Assembly: GCF_009905725.1 (NCBI RefSeq)
Contig: NZ_JAAAKV010000006.1
Coordinates: forward strand, 124,001 to 188,000
Direction: 5' to 3'
From: Emticicia sp. CRIBPO
Lineage (GTDB): Bacteria; Bacteroidota; Bacteroidia; Cytophagales; Spirosomataceae
Length of the DNA: 64,000 nucleotides
In this document: positions 18,084-26,059 of the stretch, piece by piece
Numbering within the stretch: the stretch's first letter is position 1
Layout of the letters: each line of letters starts with the position of its first letter
Position numbers and translations under genes: made by a program
The notes under the pieces: model-generated
The model's input: only the letters and a program-made list of their open reading frames with translations
The model's database searches: none
What the model was told of the DNA's origin: nothing

Positions 18084-18755
18084 CTATTTCTGAAAATCTC
18101 CGTGGTTTTTTTCCAGGTATTCATTAAAATCAGCGACACAATATTCCACATCCCAGGCCTCGAAATCTGACGGATGGTGGGTAGTGCTTATTCCGATGAC
18201 CTTCAGACCTGCTCCCTGAGCTGAGATTACCCCACCCTGAGAATCCTCAAAAACCAGCGTGTCTTCAGGATCCACTTCCAGGTTGGAAAGTACCCTTTCA
18301 TAAATTTCCGGGTGCGGCTTGCCATGATTGACCTGGTCGCCGCCGATGATGACGTCAAAGTATTCCCGCACCTTGAGGTTATCCAGTATAAAGTCAATAT
18401 TGTCAACATTACCCATCGTGGCAAGGGCTACTTTAATGCCGTTTTCTTTGGCTTTCTCCAGCATTGTACTGAAACCTGCCACTTCTTCAATCTTGTCTTT
18501 GTACAACTGACGATAGGTTTCTTCTTTCTCAAAACCCAGTTCCCTCACCTTCTCTTCCGGAAGGTCGTCTCCAAAAAACCTGACGATCATTTCTTCGATA
18601 GTTCCGTGATTCTGGGCATGAAAATCTTCCACGTTGGAGAGTTTGTTGTATTTCTTAAGAAAGCTCAGCCATGCTTCGTGGTGGTAGGTGATGTTGTTGA
18701 CAATGGTGCCATCCATGTCAAAAATGAATGCTTTGATCATAGGTCTGTTTTTCAT
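18084..18755 (-). CDS. HAD-superfamily hydrolase, beta-phosphoglucomutase-like
   Basis: 223 aa. Motif I FDMDGTIVNN (Asp13 nucleophile, Asp15), a cap with YHHEAW after it, motif II ALATMGN, motif III Lys in GKPHPEIYERV and motif IV FEDSQGG are all intact. This is the subclass IA cap arrangement of sugar-phosphate phosphatases and beta-phosphoglucomutases, and sequence alone does not separate the two. Start could also be Met6 (18740). It stands alone between the esterase and the DUF892 gene. Confidence 0.9.
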   Translation of the reverse strand: MKNRPMIKAFIFDMDGTIVNNITYHHEAWLSFLKKYNKLSNVEDFHAQNHGTIEEMIVRFFGDDLPEEKVRELGFEKEETYRQLYKDKIEEVAGFSTMLEKAKENGIKVALATMGNVDNIDFILDNLKVREYFDVIIGGDQVNHGKPHPEIYERVLSNLEVDPEDTLVFEDSQGGVISAQGAGLKVIGISTTHHPSDFEAWDVEYCVADFNEYLEKNHGDFQK

Positions 18756-18860
18756 TGGTTGTTACTGGATTTAAATATAAACATTCAAAGCTGATTTGCG
18801 GTCGGTGGAACGGAACAAATCCGGGCATTTCTTCGAAATTGTGACGGCTATACCCTGAAT

Positions 18861-18907
18861 AAAAAAACTGCCCGGACCCCGGGTTTTGTTCCCCAAATCC
18901 GGACAGT
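18861..18907 (-). terminator. Rho-independent terminator of the DUF892 gene
   Basis: On the minus strand the 10-bp arms (18898-18907 and 18867-18876, one wobble) enclose a further CCCC/GGGG pairing and are followed by seven T (18861-18867). Confidence 0.85.
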
Positions 18908-18913
18908 GTGCAT

Positions 18914-19438
18914 TTACAAAGCTTCTTCCAGTGCCGATTCGTTCACAAATCCTTCCGCGATTTTAGTCAATGACACATCTGCATTCTTTTCTTCCTCCAG
19001 CGTCTGTTCCAACAGCTTTTGTGCTTTGCTATGTGACATAACCCCGGCAAGCGTTTTCAGCGTTCCGTAAGAAGCTACCTCATAGTGCTCGATTTTCTGA
19101 GCTGCCGCTATCAGGGCTGCATCCCTGACCATCGTTCCTTTTTCTGTATTTTCAATCAATTCATGGGCTTCATTCACAAGCCCTTCCATAGCAGGACATC
19201 TTTTCCCTTTAGCTTTTTCTCCGACTGAGCTAAAGACCTGCTCCAGCCTGGTTACCTGGTTTTCTGTTTCTTTCATGTGATCTTCAAATGCCGTTTTAAG
19301 CTCATCTGAAGTGGCCTCCTTAACCATCTTCTTCAGGTTTTTCACGAGATATTTCTCGGCCCAGTAAATATCCTGTAACTGTTCGATAAAGAAAGAGTGG
19401 AGAGCATTGTCCTCCATGTTTGGCTGGCTGGTTTTCAT
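18914..19438 (-). CDS. DUF892 (YciE/YciF) ferritin-like protein
   Basis: 174 aa, all-helical. FFIEQLQDIYWAEKYLVKNL (~residues 16-35) and later HYEVASYGTL and EEEKNADVSL give the Glu/His carboxylate-bridge residues of the ferritin-like fold. YciF proteins are stress-induced in enterobacteria and their exact role is undetermined. It has its own terminator and 247 bp of upstream sequence, so it is monocistronic. Confidence 0.92.
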   Translation of the reverse strand: MKTSQPNMEDNALHSFFIEQLQDIYWAEKYLVKNLKKMVKEATSDELKTAFEDHMKETENQVTRLEQVFSSVGEKAKGKRCPAMEGLVNEAHELIENTEKGTMVRDAALIAAAQKIEHYEVASYGTLKTLAGVMSHSKAQKLLEQTLEEEKNADVSLTKIAEGFVNESALEEAL

Positions 19439-19685
19439 GGCGTTTAAATTTTAATGTTGAAAAATCATTCTTAACTAAAAGTCAGTGATTCAGTACAACA
19501 TAAGATTAAAAAACCGTTCCTTGCATACATTACCCATTGATTATCAACCACAAAAGAAATCAAAAAACAGCTTTCACAGCTCCTCAGGGCCGTTTTATTT
19601 TTTATGCCGGACAAAATCCTCTTTACTCCGGCGGGGCAATGTGAGTAGCTGTTTCAATAAAATGTAGAATTAAGTGGACGGGGAA

Positions 19686-20792
19686 TTAAACCCCTATATC
19701 CACCAGCGTGTAAGTGGTACTTCTTCCTCCCGAATCTTCTTTCACCAGAACGCCCTGATCTATCAGGTTCCGGATGTCGCGGAGGGCCGTATCCTGGGAA
19801 GACTTCGTTATTTTTGCCCATTTGGAGGTATTGAGTTTTCCTTCAAATCCGTCCAGCAGTTTATTCAGCATCATTTTCTGACGCTCATTGATCTGCTTAT
19901 CTGCGAATAAAGTCCAGTAAGCAGATTTATTCAGTACCATGTTCAGGGTTTGTTCTGTAGCCAGCAAAGCCCGGTCAAGACAATGCAGGAACCATTCCAG
20001 CCAGGCCGTAATGTCCAGGTCTCCTTTCTGTGTCTTTTCAAGTATATCATAATATTTAGCCCTCTCCAGCCTGATCTGGGCCGACATACTGTAAAACCGT
20101 TGCCTGCTTTCGTCCGAACGGGCCAGTTGCATATCGGCGATCGTCCGGGCTATCCGGCCATTGCCATCGTCAAACGGATGTATCGTCACAAACCACAAAT
20201 GAGCGATTGCCGCTTTTATGACGGGATCGTTGTCGTCATTGTGATTAAACCAGGTCAGAAACTTATCCATTTCTCCGGGAACCAACCCGGCATCGGGGGC
20301 TTCAAAATGCACTTTTTCACGGCCCATGGGACCTGACACCACCTGCATAGGCCCGGTGGTGTGATCCCGCCAGTTTCCGGTGATGATCTTCTGCATTCCG
20401 CTTCTTCCTCCCGGAAAAAGGGCGGAATGCCATCCAAAAAGTCTTTCGTCTGTTAACCGGTCTGAAAAATGCTGGGTAGCGTCCACAAGCATCTCAACCA
20501 CTCCTTCCACATGCCTGTCTGCGGGGATCAGGCCTGCCACTTCTATCCCCAGCCTTCTGGCTATGGAAGACCTCACCTGTTCAGGCTGAAGTATCTCTCC
20601 TTCTATTTCGCTTGACTTGATGGCTTCCAGTGTGAGGGTCTGCAAAACCGCTTCTTCTCTTAAAGTAAACCCGAGACTTTCCATCCTGCCGATGAGTTTC
20701 CCCTGCCGGTGTCTGACTGCCGCTAAAAGCCGGCCGGCTATTTCATTGTCCCACACAAAGCCGGGCCACCCTCTTTCCTTATAGATATACAT
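19686..20792 (-). CDS. Fic-domain AMP/NMP transferase with N-terminal inhibitory motif and C-terminal wHTH
   Basis: About 368 aa from the ATG at 20792; a TTG at 20807 lies inside an operator palindrome and is less likely. Residues 1-75 match the DUF4172 N-terminal domain. S60-SEI-E64-G65 fits the (S/T)xxxE(G/N) auto-inhibitory motif, placed N-terminal as in class II Fic proteins. The Fic core has the complete active site HPFDDGNGRIAR (His205 to Arg216). The last ~80 residues (KWAKITKSSQDTALRDIRNL) look like a winged helix. Such proteins modify a target by nucleotidylation and may regulate their own gene, which the upstream palindromes support. Confidence 0.92.
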   Translation of the reverse strand: MYIYKERGWPGFVWDNEIAGRLLAAVRHRQGKLIGRMESLGFTLREEAVLQTLTLEAIKSSEIEGEILQPEQVRSSIARRLGIEVAGLIPADRHVEGVVEMLVDATQHFSDRLTDERLFGWHSALFPGGRSGMQKIITGNWRDHTTGPMQVVSGPMGREKVHFEAPDAGLVPGEMDKFLTWFNHNDDNDPVIKAAIAHLWFVTIHPFDDGNGRIARTIADMQLARSDESRQRFYSMSAQIRLERAKYYDILEKTQKGDLDITAWLEWFLHCLDRALLATEQTLNMVLNKSAYWTLFADKQINERQKMMLNKLLDGFEGKLNTSKWAKITKSSQDTALRDIRNLIDQGVLVKEDSGGRSTTYTLVDIGV

Positions 20793-20796
20793 AAAT

Positions 20797-20821
20797 ATTC
20801 TCCGCAATATATGCGGTGAAT
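20797..20821 (-). promoter_or_regulatory. Palindromic operator immediately upstream of fic
   Basis: Arms ATTCTCCGCA (20797-20806) and TGCGGTGAAT (20812-20821) form a 25-bp inverted repeat with one mismatch around a 5-bp AT spacer. It ends 5 bp before the fic ATG, where it would block both initiation and ribosome access. Confidence 0.7.
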
Positions 20822-20830
20822 ATACTTCTT

Positions 20831-20924
20831 ATTCTCCGCAAGAACAAATAAAGCTTGTGTTTTCAAGCATTTTCTTTACCTATTCTCCGCAATTTATACG
20901 GACATTAAAGCACTTATCTCCGCA
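20831..20924 (-). repeat. Further copies of the fic operator half-site
   Basis: The decamer ATTCTCCGCA recurs at 20831-20840 (half-site) and 20882-20891, the latter with a degenerate partner arm at 20897-20906 after the same 5-bp spacer. A related TATCTCCGCA is at 20915-20924. All have the same orientation and lie between fic and the next gene upstream. Confidence 0.75.
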
Positions 20925-20958
20925 AACCATACTTCTGCATCCAACCGCCGGAAGATAT

Positions 20959-21453
20959 TCAGAAGTTTAACATCAACTCCTGAGCAACTTTTCTGAACTC
21001 CGGCAGCGAGGTTTTCGAAGTGATTTTATTGACTTTCATTCTCAGTATCTTGTTGCCTTTCCGGGCAAAGATCAGGTAGAAATTGCGGCCGTCGGAATGA
21101 TAAAAGGCTTCATCTCCGAAGTTGTTCATTTTTTCAAATCCCGGGCTTTTTTCATTGGAAAGAGATATCCCCCGGTAGGTTTTCCAGGCTTCGGATTCAC
21201 TGTTATAATCCTCATATATATAGGCAAAAGCACCGGTTTTGTCAGAAGCATGATCAAGGGACCTGGCATGAAACTCACTTTTACTGACATAGACCTCCAC
21301 ATTCGAGGTGTCTCCGGAGAGCGTCGTAAGAGCGGGCTCACCCAGTATCCTTTCCACCTGCTGCAAGGTGATGAGCACCGGTTGGCCGTGTTTCTGAGCC
21401 ATGACACCGTTTCCGCACAGCAGCACAACGATAATAAACATGAGATTTTTCAT
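20959..21453 (-). CDS. Secreted hypothetical protein
   Basis: 164 aa with a signal peptide (MKNLMFIIVVLLCGNGVMAQ). The mature part has ITLQQVERILGEPALTTLSG, which resembles the start of small lipid- or metal-binding exported proteins, then FAYIYEDYNSESEAWKTYRG and GDEAFYHSDGRNFYLIFARKG. I recognise no named family. Its 3' end precedes the fic operator array; no other partner is evident. Confidence 0.75.
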   Translation of the reverse strand: MKNLMFIIVVLLCGNGVMAQKHGQPVLITLQQVERILGEPALTTLSGDTSNVEVYVSKSEFHARSLDHASDKTGAFAYIYEDYNSESEAWKTYRGISLSNEKSPGFEKMNNFGDEAFYHSDGRNFYLIFARKGNKILRMKVNKITSKTSLPEFRKVAQELMLNF

Positions 21454-21518
21454 AGGTTTGTTATTTTTTGTTTAAAATCTGACTTCCGATTAAAGCCGCC
21501 ACCGGCTTCTTATGGGTT

Positions 21519-21732
21519 TCACCGATCGGCAACATGGTTTCTGCACCTGGTTGCCCTCCAAAGCGGTGATATGGTGCAATACCGACTCTTTTTTTGCCTC
21601 TGTTTCTTCTGCCTGATCACCTTCTGAACGGCTTTCAGGAAGCGGTCGAACAAGACAGGTTTCAGCAGGGAATCCACCACGTCAAATTCATAACCTTCCA
21701 GGGCATGTTCGCTGACATATGGTACAAGGTTA
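21519..21732 (-). pseudogene. Remnant of a LytTR-type response regulator (receiver domain end)
   Basis: Reading the minus strand from about 21732 gives [20 protein letters not shown] followed by [18 protein letters not shown]. This is the beta5/alpha5 end of a LytTR-family receiver domain (usual form: [21 protein letters not shown]). The conserved Tyr before LLKP is Ser. After KKQRQKK the similarity stops and the frame closes at 21519. There is no start, no phosphorylation site and no DNA-binding domain. It is a decayed fragment, not an intact gene. Confidence 0.75.
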
Positions 21733-22035
21733 TTTTAAATCTTTCATTCATAAGCCGAAGTTAAATACAATTTGCAAGCTCTGTAAAATTAATCGTATAA
21801 AAACCTTCTGAAGATGGCTAAACGCTCAGCGTGGACTGACCAACCGCCTATCCTGCTCCCACTGACCAATCTGCCACACCAGGAAGCCATTCTGTCAAAT
21901 GACTTTCCTCAGGATATTGGTTCATGTTCTTCATTATGAAATGGGAATTCTTTTACCCGCAGTTTTAAGAAATAGTAACTTATCTGTAAAAATGTTACCG
22001 TAAAATAAGATTATAAAAAATCAGGGGGGCGTGGT
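21733..22035. other. Intergenic stretch without recognisable gene
   Basis: About 300 bp between the LytTR remnant and the promoter of the next gene. I see no further regulator fragments, repeats or RNA genes in it. Confidence 0.5.
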
Positions 22036-22066
22036 TTGTAAATCTCCCTGAAAATCCGTAATTTTT
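22036..22066 (+). promoter_or_regulatory. Candidate promoter
   Basis: TTG (22036-22038), 20-bp spacer and TAATTTTT (22059-22066, one mismatch to TAnnTTTG), 29 bp before the ATG at 22096. Confidence 0.45.
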
Positions 22067-22095
22067 AAACACAATATATTAAATATCAACACCCT

Positions 22096-22761
22096 ATGTC
22101 TAAGAAAACAATGATAATCATGATGGTCTCATCAGTAATGATGGTGGCTATTCCTGCTCTGGTTTACGTTTTCGATCAGACAGGCAAACGGGAAATTGCC
22201 TCACAATCTACGGTACTCTTCAAAGGTGATGTTGTAAACACTGGCAAACAGAATAGTGGTTCTTTTGAAGACGAAAAAAGTATCAGGGCAGCTTTAAAAA
22301 GGAAAAACAGGAGCCTCTATCTGCACTCGTTCAAACGGACAAAGGATTCCTCTCAGAAAGGGAAGATTTATACTTACGGCAAGATACAGCCGTCTTATGA
22401 TGAAAACTCTTTCCATACTTACATCCTGGAAAAGGACGATCGGGTTTCCTTACACCTGGTGGCCCAATCCAAGACCAAAAGAGGCCTGATGCTGGATCAT
22501 ATCAGCTTTACATTTGACGAGGACATCATCGAATATTACCCTTCCAATACCTTCGTCAGGGATGAAACCAAATTCGGGATCATTGAACGGGGAGACATTG
22601 TCGTCACCTCTTCTGAACATATCATTCTCTCTAAAATTGCCAGTGCCACAGTCACCAAAGTGAAGTTCGTAGGAGAAAAAGAAGAACTAACCATCGATTT
22701 TTCAGAAGAAGACAAACACGCCATCGCCAGAACCCTGAGCGTTTTTAATGAGATTAAGTAG
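22096..22761 (+). CDS. Hypothetical protein with N-terminal membrane anchor
   Basis: 221 aa. A single hydrophobic segment (~residues 5-26, MIIMMVSSVMMVAIPALVYV) is followed by a Lys/Arg-rich region and a beta-rich C-terminal half containing HISFTFDEDIIEYYPSNTF and VTKVKFVGEKEELTIDF. It is either anchored facing the periplasm or secreted. I do not recognise the family. It is monocistronic and convergent with the secreted protein gene at 22865. Confidence 0.7.
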   Translation: MSKKTMIIMMVSSVMMVAIPALVYVFDQTGKREIASQSTVLFKGDVVNTGKQNSGSFEDEKSIRAALKRKNRSLYLHSFKRTKDSSQKGKIYTYGKIQPSYDENSFHTYILEKDDRVSLHLVAQSKTKRGLMLDHISFTFDEDIIEYYPSNTFVRDETKFGIIERGDIVVTSSEHIILSKIASATVTKVKFVGEKEELTIDFSEEDKHAIARTLSVFNEIK

Positions 22762-22787
22762 ATGAATAAAGGAAAAGGGAGAAAGGA

Positions 22788-22819
22788 GGATGGAGAAGGG
22801 AATTATTCATTCTCCATCC
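22788..22819. terminator. Inverted repeat between convergent genes
   Basis: Perfect 10-bp arms (22788-22797 and 22810-22819) with a 12-nt loop, between two converging genes. No T run follows on either strand, so a terminator role is only likely, not shown. Confidence 0.45.
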
Positions 22820-22864
22820 TTCCCGTCCGCCCTGGTGGTCACGCCCGGCGGGCTTTCTCCTTAA

Positions 22865-24298
22865 TCAGTTATAAATAAAGAATCCTGACACCTTCTCCGC
22901 AGATTTATTCGGTGTTATCCTGACCCAGTGGGCCGAGAAAGCATCCGGGAATTCATGGTGTTCGTATCCGTTGGCTCTTACTTTGATGGTTTTGTAAGTG
23001 CTCCAGGTGTTATTTCCCAAAATATCCACCTCCACTTTAAACTCAATCTCCTGGTTTGACTCATGCTTCAGATGCAGCACTTTTTTGTCAAAGCCTGTCA
23101 TCAGATAAGGATCTGAAGCCAGTCCGGCTTTCACCGGTGACTCATACCACGGACCACCCCAGCCCTTAGGCTTACCCATCTGCCACAATTCGTCGATATT
23201 ACCAAACCACAGTCCGGACTGCGGCTGACCATTGCTCCGGTCGTTCTGGTCACTTGCCATCACGAAAAGACCTTTCCAGAAAACAAAATCCGGCACCAGC
23301 CTCAGGTGATTGGCGATCGGACGGATACCCATGATATTGCCGCCGTAAGTTAGCGTAGGTAATTCATAAAAAATGCCGTGTACGTCCATCAGGTAACGCT
23401 CCGTCTGGGCTTCCCTGATCCGCATCCATTCGGTGTTCCAGGCATGGTCATAAGCATAACTGGCCTTGGGCAGTCTGTAGGTTTTCCAGACACCGTGCTT
23501 ATAAAACTTCAGGATCACAGAGGCCTTGTCCCATCCCGTGGCATAGATCACATCGCCGTAGGTAGCATTGGACCAGTGTTTTCCGGCCACTTCCACATAG
23601 GGGTTCTTATCCAGGATCGTCCATTTTTTACCGTCCCACTGCCCCAGTCTTCCGTCGGCCTGTTTACCCAGGTAATCGTTTTCGTAATAAGAGTTATTGG
23701 CTACGATCACTTTACCCGCCTGGGTGAACGCCCCTTTGAAATGCAGGTAAGCGGTTTTCGGTATCTCCAGTTCTTCGGCCACGTTGGCCACCAGTTTTGA
23801 TTTTAATGAGTACACATTGGTCTCAAACAGCAAGCCTTCCATCGTCAGGAAATAAACCATAGAGTCAGGCTTGGTCAGGTGATCAATGGTCGCCGTCAGT
23901 CTGTGCGTCTTGATGTCATCAATGATCCTGACCCTTCCCAACGTGTCGATGGCATAGGGCCCGATGATGGCCTGGTGCGAAGGGTTATGGATATGACGGT
24001 TGGCATAAGTCCCAGTATAACTCAGCGGGTGTTTCTGCATGGTCATGTCTTCCGAGATTTCGTAAAGCCCCAGACCTGTGCCCCTGATATGAGCCACATA
24101 GCCTACCGCCCAGAGCTTGTTGGCCCAGGGCACCAGGGCACCGATACCTGCTTCTGAACGTTCCTTGTATCCGCTGGACACCGTTAAATTCGGGAAAACC
24201 CCTTTGATTTCTATAGGTCTCTGCTGGGCAAATGAGGTGATGGTAACCGTCAGGGCAACAGCCAGGACCTGAACAACTTTTGAAAAATTGATACGCAT
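22865..24298 (-). CDS. Large secreted hypothetical protein linked to SusC/SusD
   Basis: About 477 aa from the ATG at 24298, which is followed by a signal peptide (INFSKVVQVLAVALTVTITSFAQ); the longer open frame runs back into susD. The body has repeated short beta motifs (GLGLYEISEDM, GPYAIDTLGRVRIIDD, YFLTMEGLLFETN, RLGQWDGKKWTILDKNP) suggesting a beta-propeller. The C-terminal ~100 residues (VLHLKHESNQEIEFKVEVD, HWVRITP) resemble an F5/8-type carbohydrate-binding sandwich. It starts 23 bp after susD and is probably the substrate-handling surface partner. Enzymatic activity is unknown. Confidence 0.75.
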   Translation of the reverse strand: MRINFSKVVQVLAVALTVTITSFAQQRPIEIKGVFPNLTVSSGYKERSEAGIGALVPWANKLWAVGYVAHIRGTGLGLYEISEDMTMQKHPLSYTGTYANRHIHNPSHQAIIGPYAIDTLGRVRIIDDIKTHRLTATIDHLTKPDSMVYFLTMEGLLFETNVYSLKSKLVANVAEELEIPKTAYLHFKGAFTQAGKVIVANNSYYENDYLGKQADGRLGQWDGKKWTILDKNPYVEVAGKHWSNATYGDVIYATGWDKASVILKFYKHGVWKTYRLPKASYAYDHAWNTEWMRIREAQTERYLMDVHGIFYELPTLTYGGNIMGIRPIANHLRLVPDFVFWKGLFVMASDQNDRSNGQPQSGLWFGNIDELWQMGKPKGWGGPWYESPVKAGLASDPYLMTGFDKKVLHLKHESNQEIEFKVEVDILGNNTWSTYKTIKVRANGYEHHEFPDAFSAHWVRITPNKSAEKVSGFFIYN

Positions 24299-24321
24299 GA
24301 TTAATATTTTATGGTTAAGTG

Positions 24322-26037
24322 TTAATAACCCGGATTCTGGGTAATATTCGGATTGATCTGAATTTCTGCGGTCGGAATCGGCCACAGGTATTGCCGGTCG
24401 TTCCAGGTACAAGGGACAATGTTTTTAATGAGCCCTGTTTTTTCCATTTCGCTGAAGTCAGGAATACCATCTTCATCGATTTTCGGGGTTCCGGCAAAAA
24501 ACCACAGGCCTTTACTGACCACTTTAGCTACCAGCTCTGTAGGGTCAAGCATCCCGTAAATAGGCCTTCCGAGTACCTTCCCGGCCAGTTTCCAGCGGAC
24601 GATGTCCATATATCTTAAACCTTCGGAAGCCAGCTCAACGCGTCGTTCCATCCGGATGGTCCTTCTCAGTTCCGTCTGATTGGTAGTCGTTACAGCCGGA
24701 TAAGAGCCTGTCGCCGTCAAAGCCACCTTATAAGCCCTCGCCCTCACCGCATTGACGGCGTCCAGCACCGATTTGTCAATCTCGTTCAGCTCGGTTTTCG
24801 CCTCAGCATACATCAGCAATACATCGGCATAGCGGATTATGATCTGTTCAGGTTCTATCATCCTGCCGTTGCTGAGCCATGAATCATCAATTCCCTTTTT
24901 CCAGACCAGGCCGTTGAACGAAGCAAACTGGGCATTGGCACGGTTGTCATTGTTGGTCACTTTGGTATTGGTGCTCAGCCTTGTCACCGTCAGGGCGGCA
25001 GGATGCGGGTCGTAAATAAAGCCCAGGTGCGGCTGTCCGAATTCCACAATCGTAGCGGTGCAGCGGGGGTCCCTGTTTTTAAAGGGGTTTCTCGGATCAT
25101 ACAGCGGCGACTTGTCAATTGTCAGACCATCTGTACACAGATAAGAGCAAAACAGGTCCCAGGTAGGATTCAAAGCCCCGAAACCGCCGGAGTTTCTTGT
25201 GATTTTATCCGAAGTCGGCCCGATCGTCACCTTTGCTTCTATTGACCTTGGAATACCGAAAACGGTTTCCTTTGAATTTTTTGTCGTTTGAAGAAACAAG
25301 TTGCCATAGTCGGGATGCAATGAAAACACACCGAGGTCCATACAGGCTTTGGCAGCCTGGGCTGCGGTCTTAAAGTCGCTCACATAAAGGGCCAGACGGG
25401 CTTTCAAAGCATACGCCGATCCTTTGGTCACACGTCTCACCGCCGATGTGGCATAATCATTCGGCAATGCCGCCGAAGCAGCATCAAAGTCTTCATATAT
25501 CTTGGCCAGTACCGTCTTCTTATCTGTTCTTCCTTTGGTATATGCCTCTTCTATGCCGATGACCTCATCGCTGTACACCACATCACCGAAGTGCGTCACC
25601 AGGCGGGCATATTGGGCCGCCCGGTGAAAACGGGCCTCAGCCAGGTAGACGTCCAGTTTGGATTGGGCTACTTTTGCCTTCGTTTCTGCACTGTTCAGGG
25701 CTGCAATGGCCCTGTTGGCCCTGGCGATGGCTTTATAGCTGTTCTTCCAGAGGTTGGTGGAAGTAGCCCACTGGCTCGTCACCGTTCCGGCCTTGATCGG
25801 AGTAAGCGTCGTCCTGTAAAATCCGTCATCAGAAAGGTAATTCACATCCAGGTTGTCTTCGTCCAGTGTCCACCAGTCCAGGCGGTACAGGTCATTCAAA
25901 GCCAGCTGTATTTCAACTTCATTTGAGTACCACTTCTCAGAAGAAGGCTGGGCAAGGGGATACAGATCCAGTGAGTTTTGGCAGGAAGAAAAAAACAGGA
26001 CCCCTGCGGCGATTGCTTTTAATATATATTTTTTCAT
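24322..26037 (-). CDS. SusD/RagB-family nutrient-binding lipoprotein
   Basis: About 571 aa from the ATG at 26037 (the longer frame overlaps susC). Lipoprotein signal MKKYILKAIAAGVLFFSSC with acceptor Cys19. SusD marks: EARFHRAAQYARLVTHFGDV (~residues 135-154), RYADVLLMYAEAKTELNEI, RMERRVELASEGLRYMDIVR and the terminal NPNITQNPGY. It is the cell-surface lid of the SusC transporter encoded just upstream, with 22 bp between them. Confidence 0.95.
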   Translation of the reverse strand: MKKYILKAIAAGVLFFSSCQNSLDLYPLAQPSSEKWYSNEVEIQLALNDLYRLDWWTLDEDNLDVNYLSDDGFYRTTLTPIKAGTVTSQWATSTNLWKNSYKAIARANRAIAALNSAETKAKVAQSKLDVYLAEARFHRAAQYARLVTHFGDVVYSDEVIGIEEAYTKGRTDKKTVLAKIYEDFDAASAALPNDYATSAVRRVTKGSAYALKARLALYVSDFKTAAQAAKACMDLGVFSLHPDYGNLFLQTTKNSKETVFGIPRSIEAKVTIGPTSDKITRNSGGFGALNPTWDLFCSYLCTDGLTIDKSPLYDPRNPFKNRDPRCTATIVEFGQPHLGFIYDPHPAALTVTRLSTNTKVTNNDNRANAQFASFNGLVWKKGIDDSWLSNGRMIEPEQIIIRYADVLLMYAEAKTELNEIDKSVLDAVNAVRARAYKVALTATGSYPAVTTTNQTELRRTIRMERRVELASEGLRYMDIVRWKLAGKVLGRPIYGMLDPTELVAKVVSKGLWFFAGTPKIDEDGIPDFSEMEKTGLIKNIVPCTWNDRQYLWPIPTAEIQINPNITQNPGY

Positions 26038-26059
26038 GATAATCAACTTTAAGTATTTC

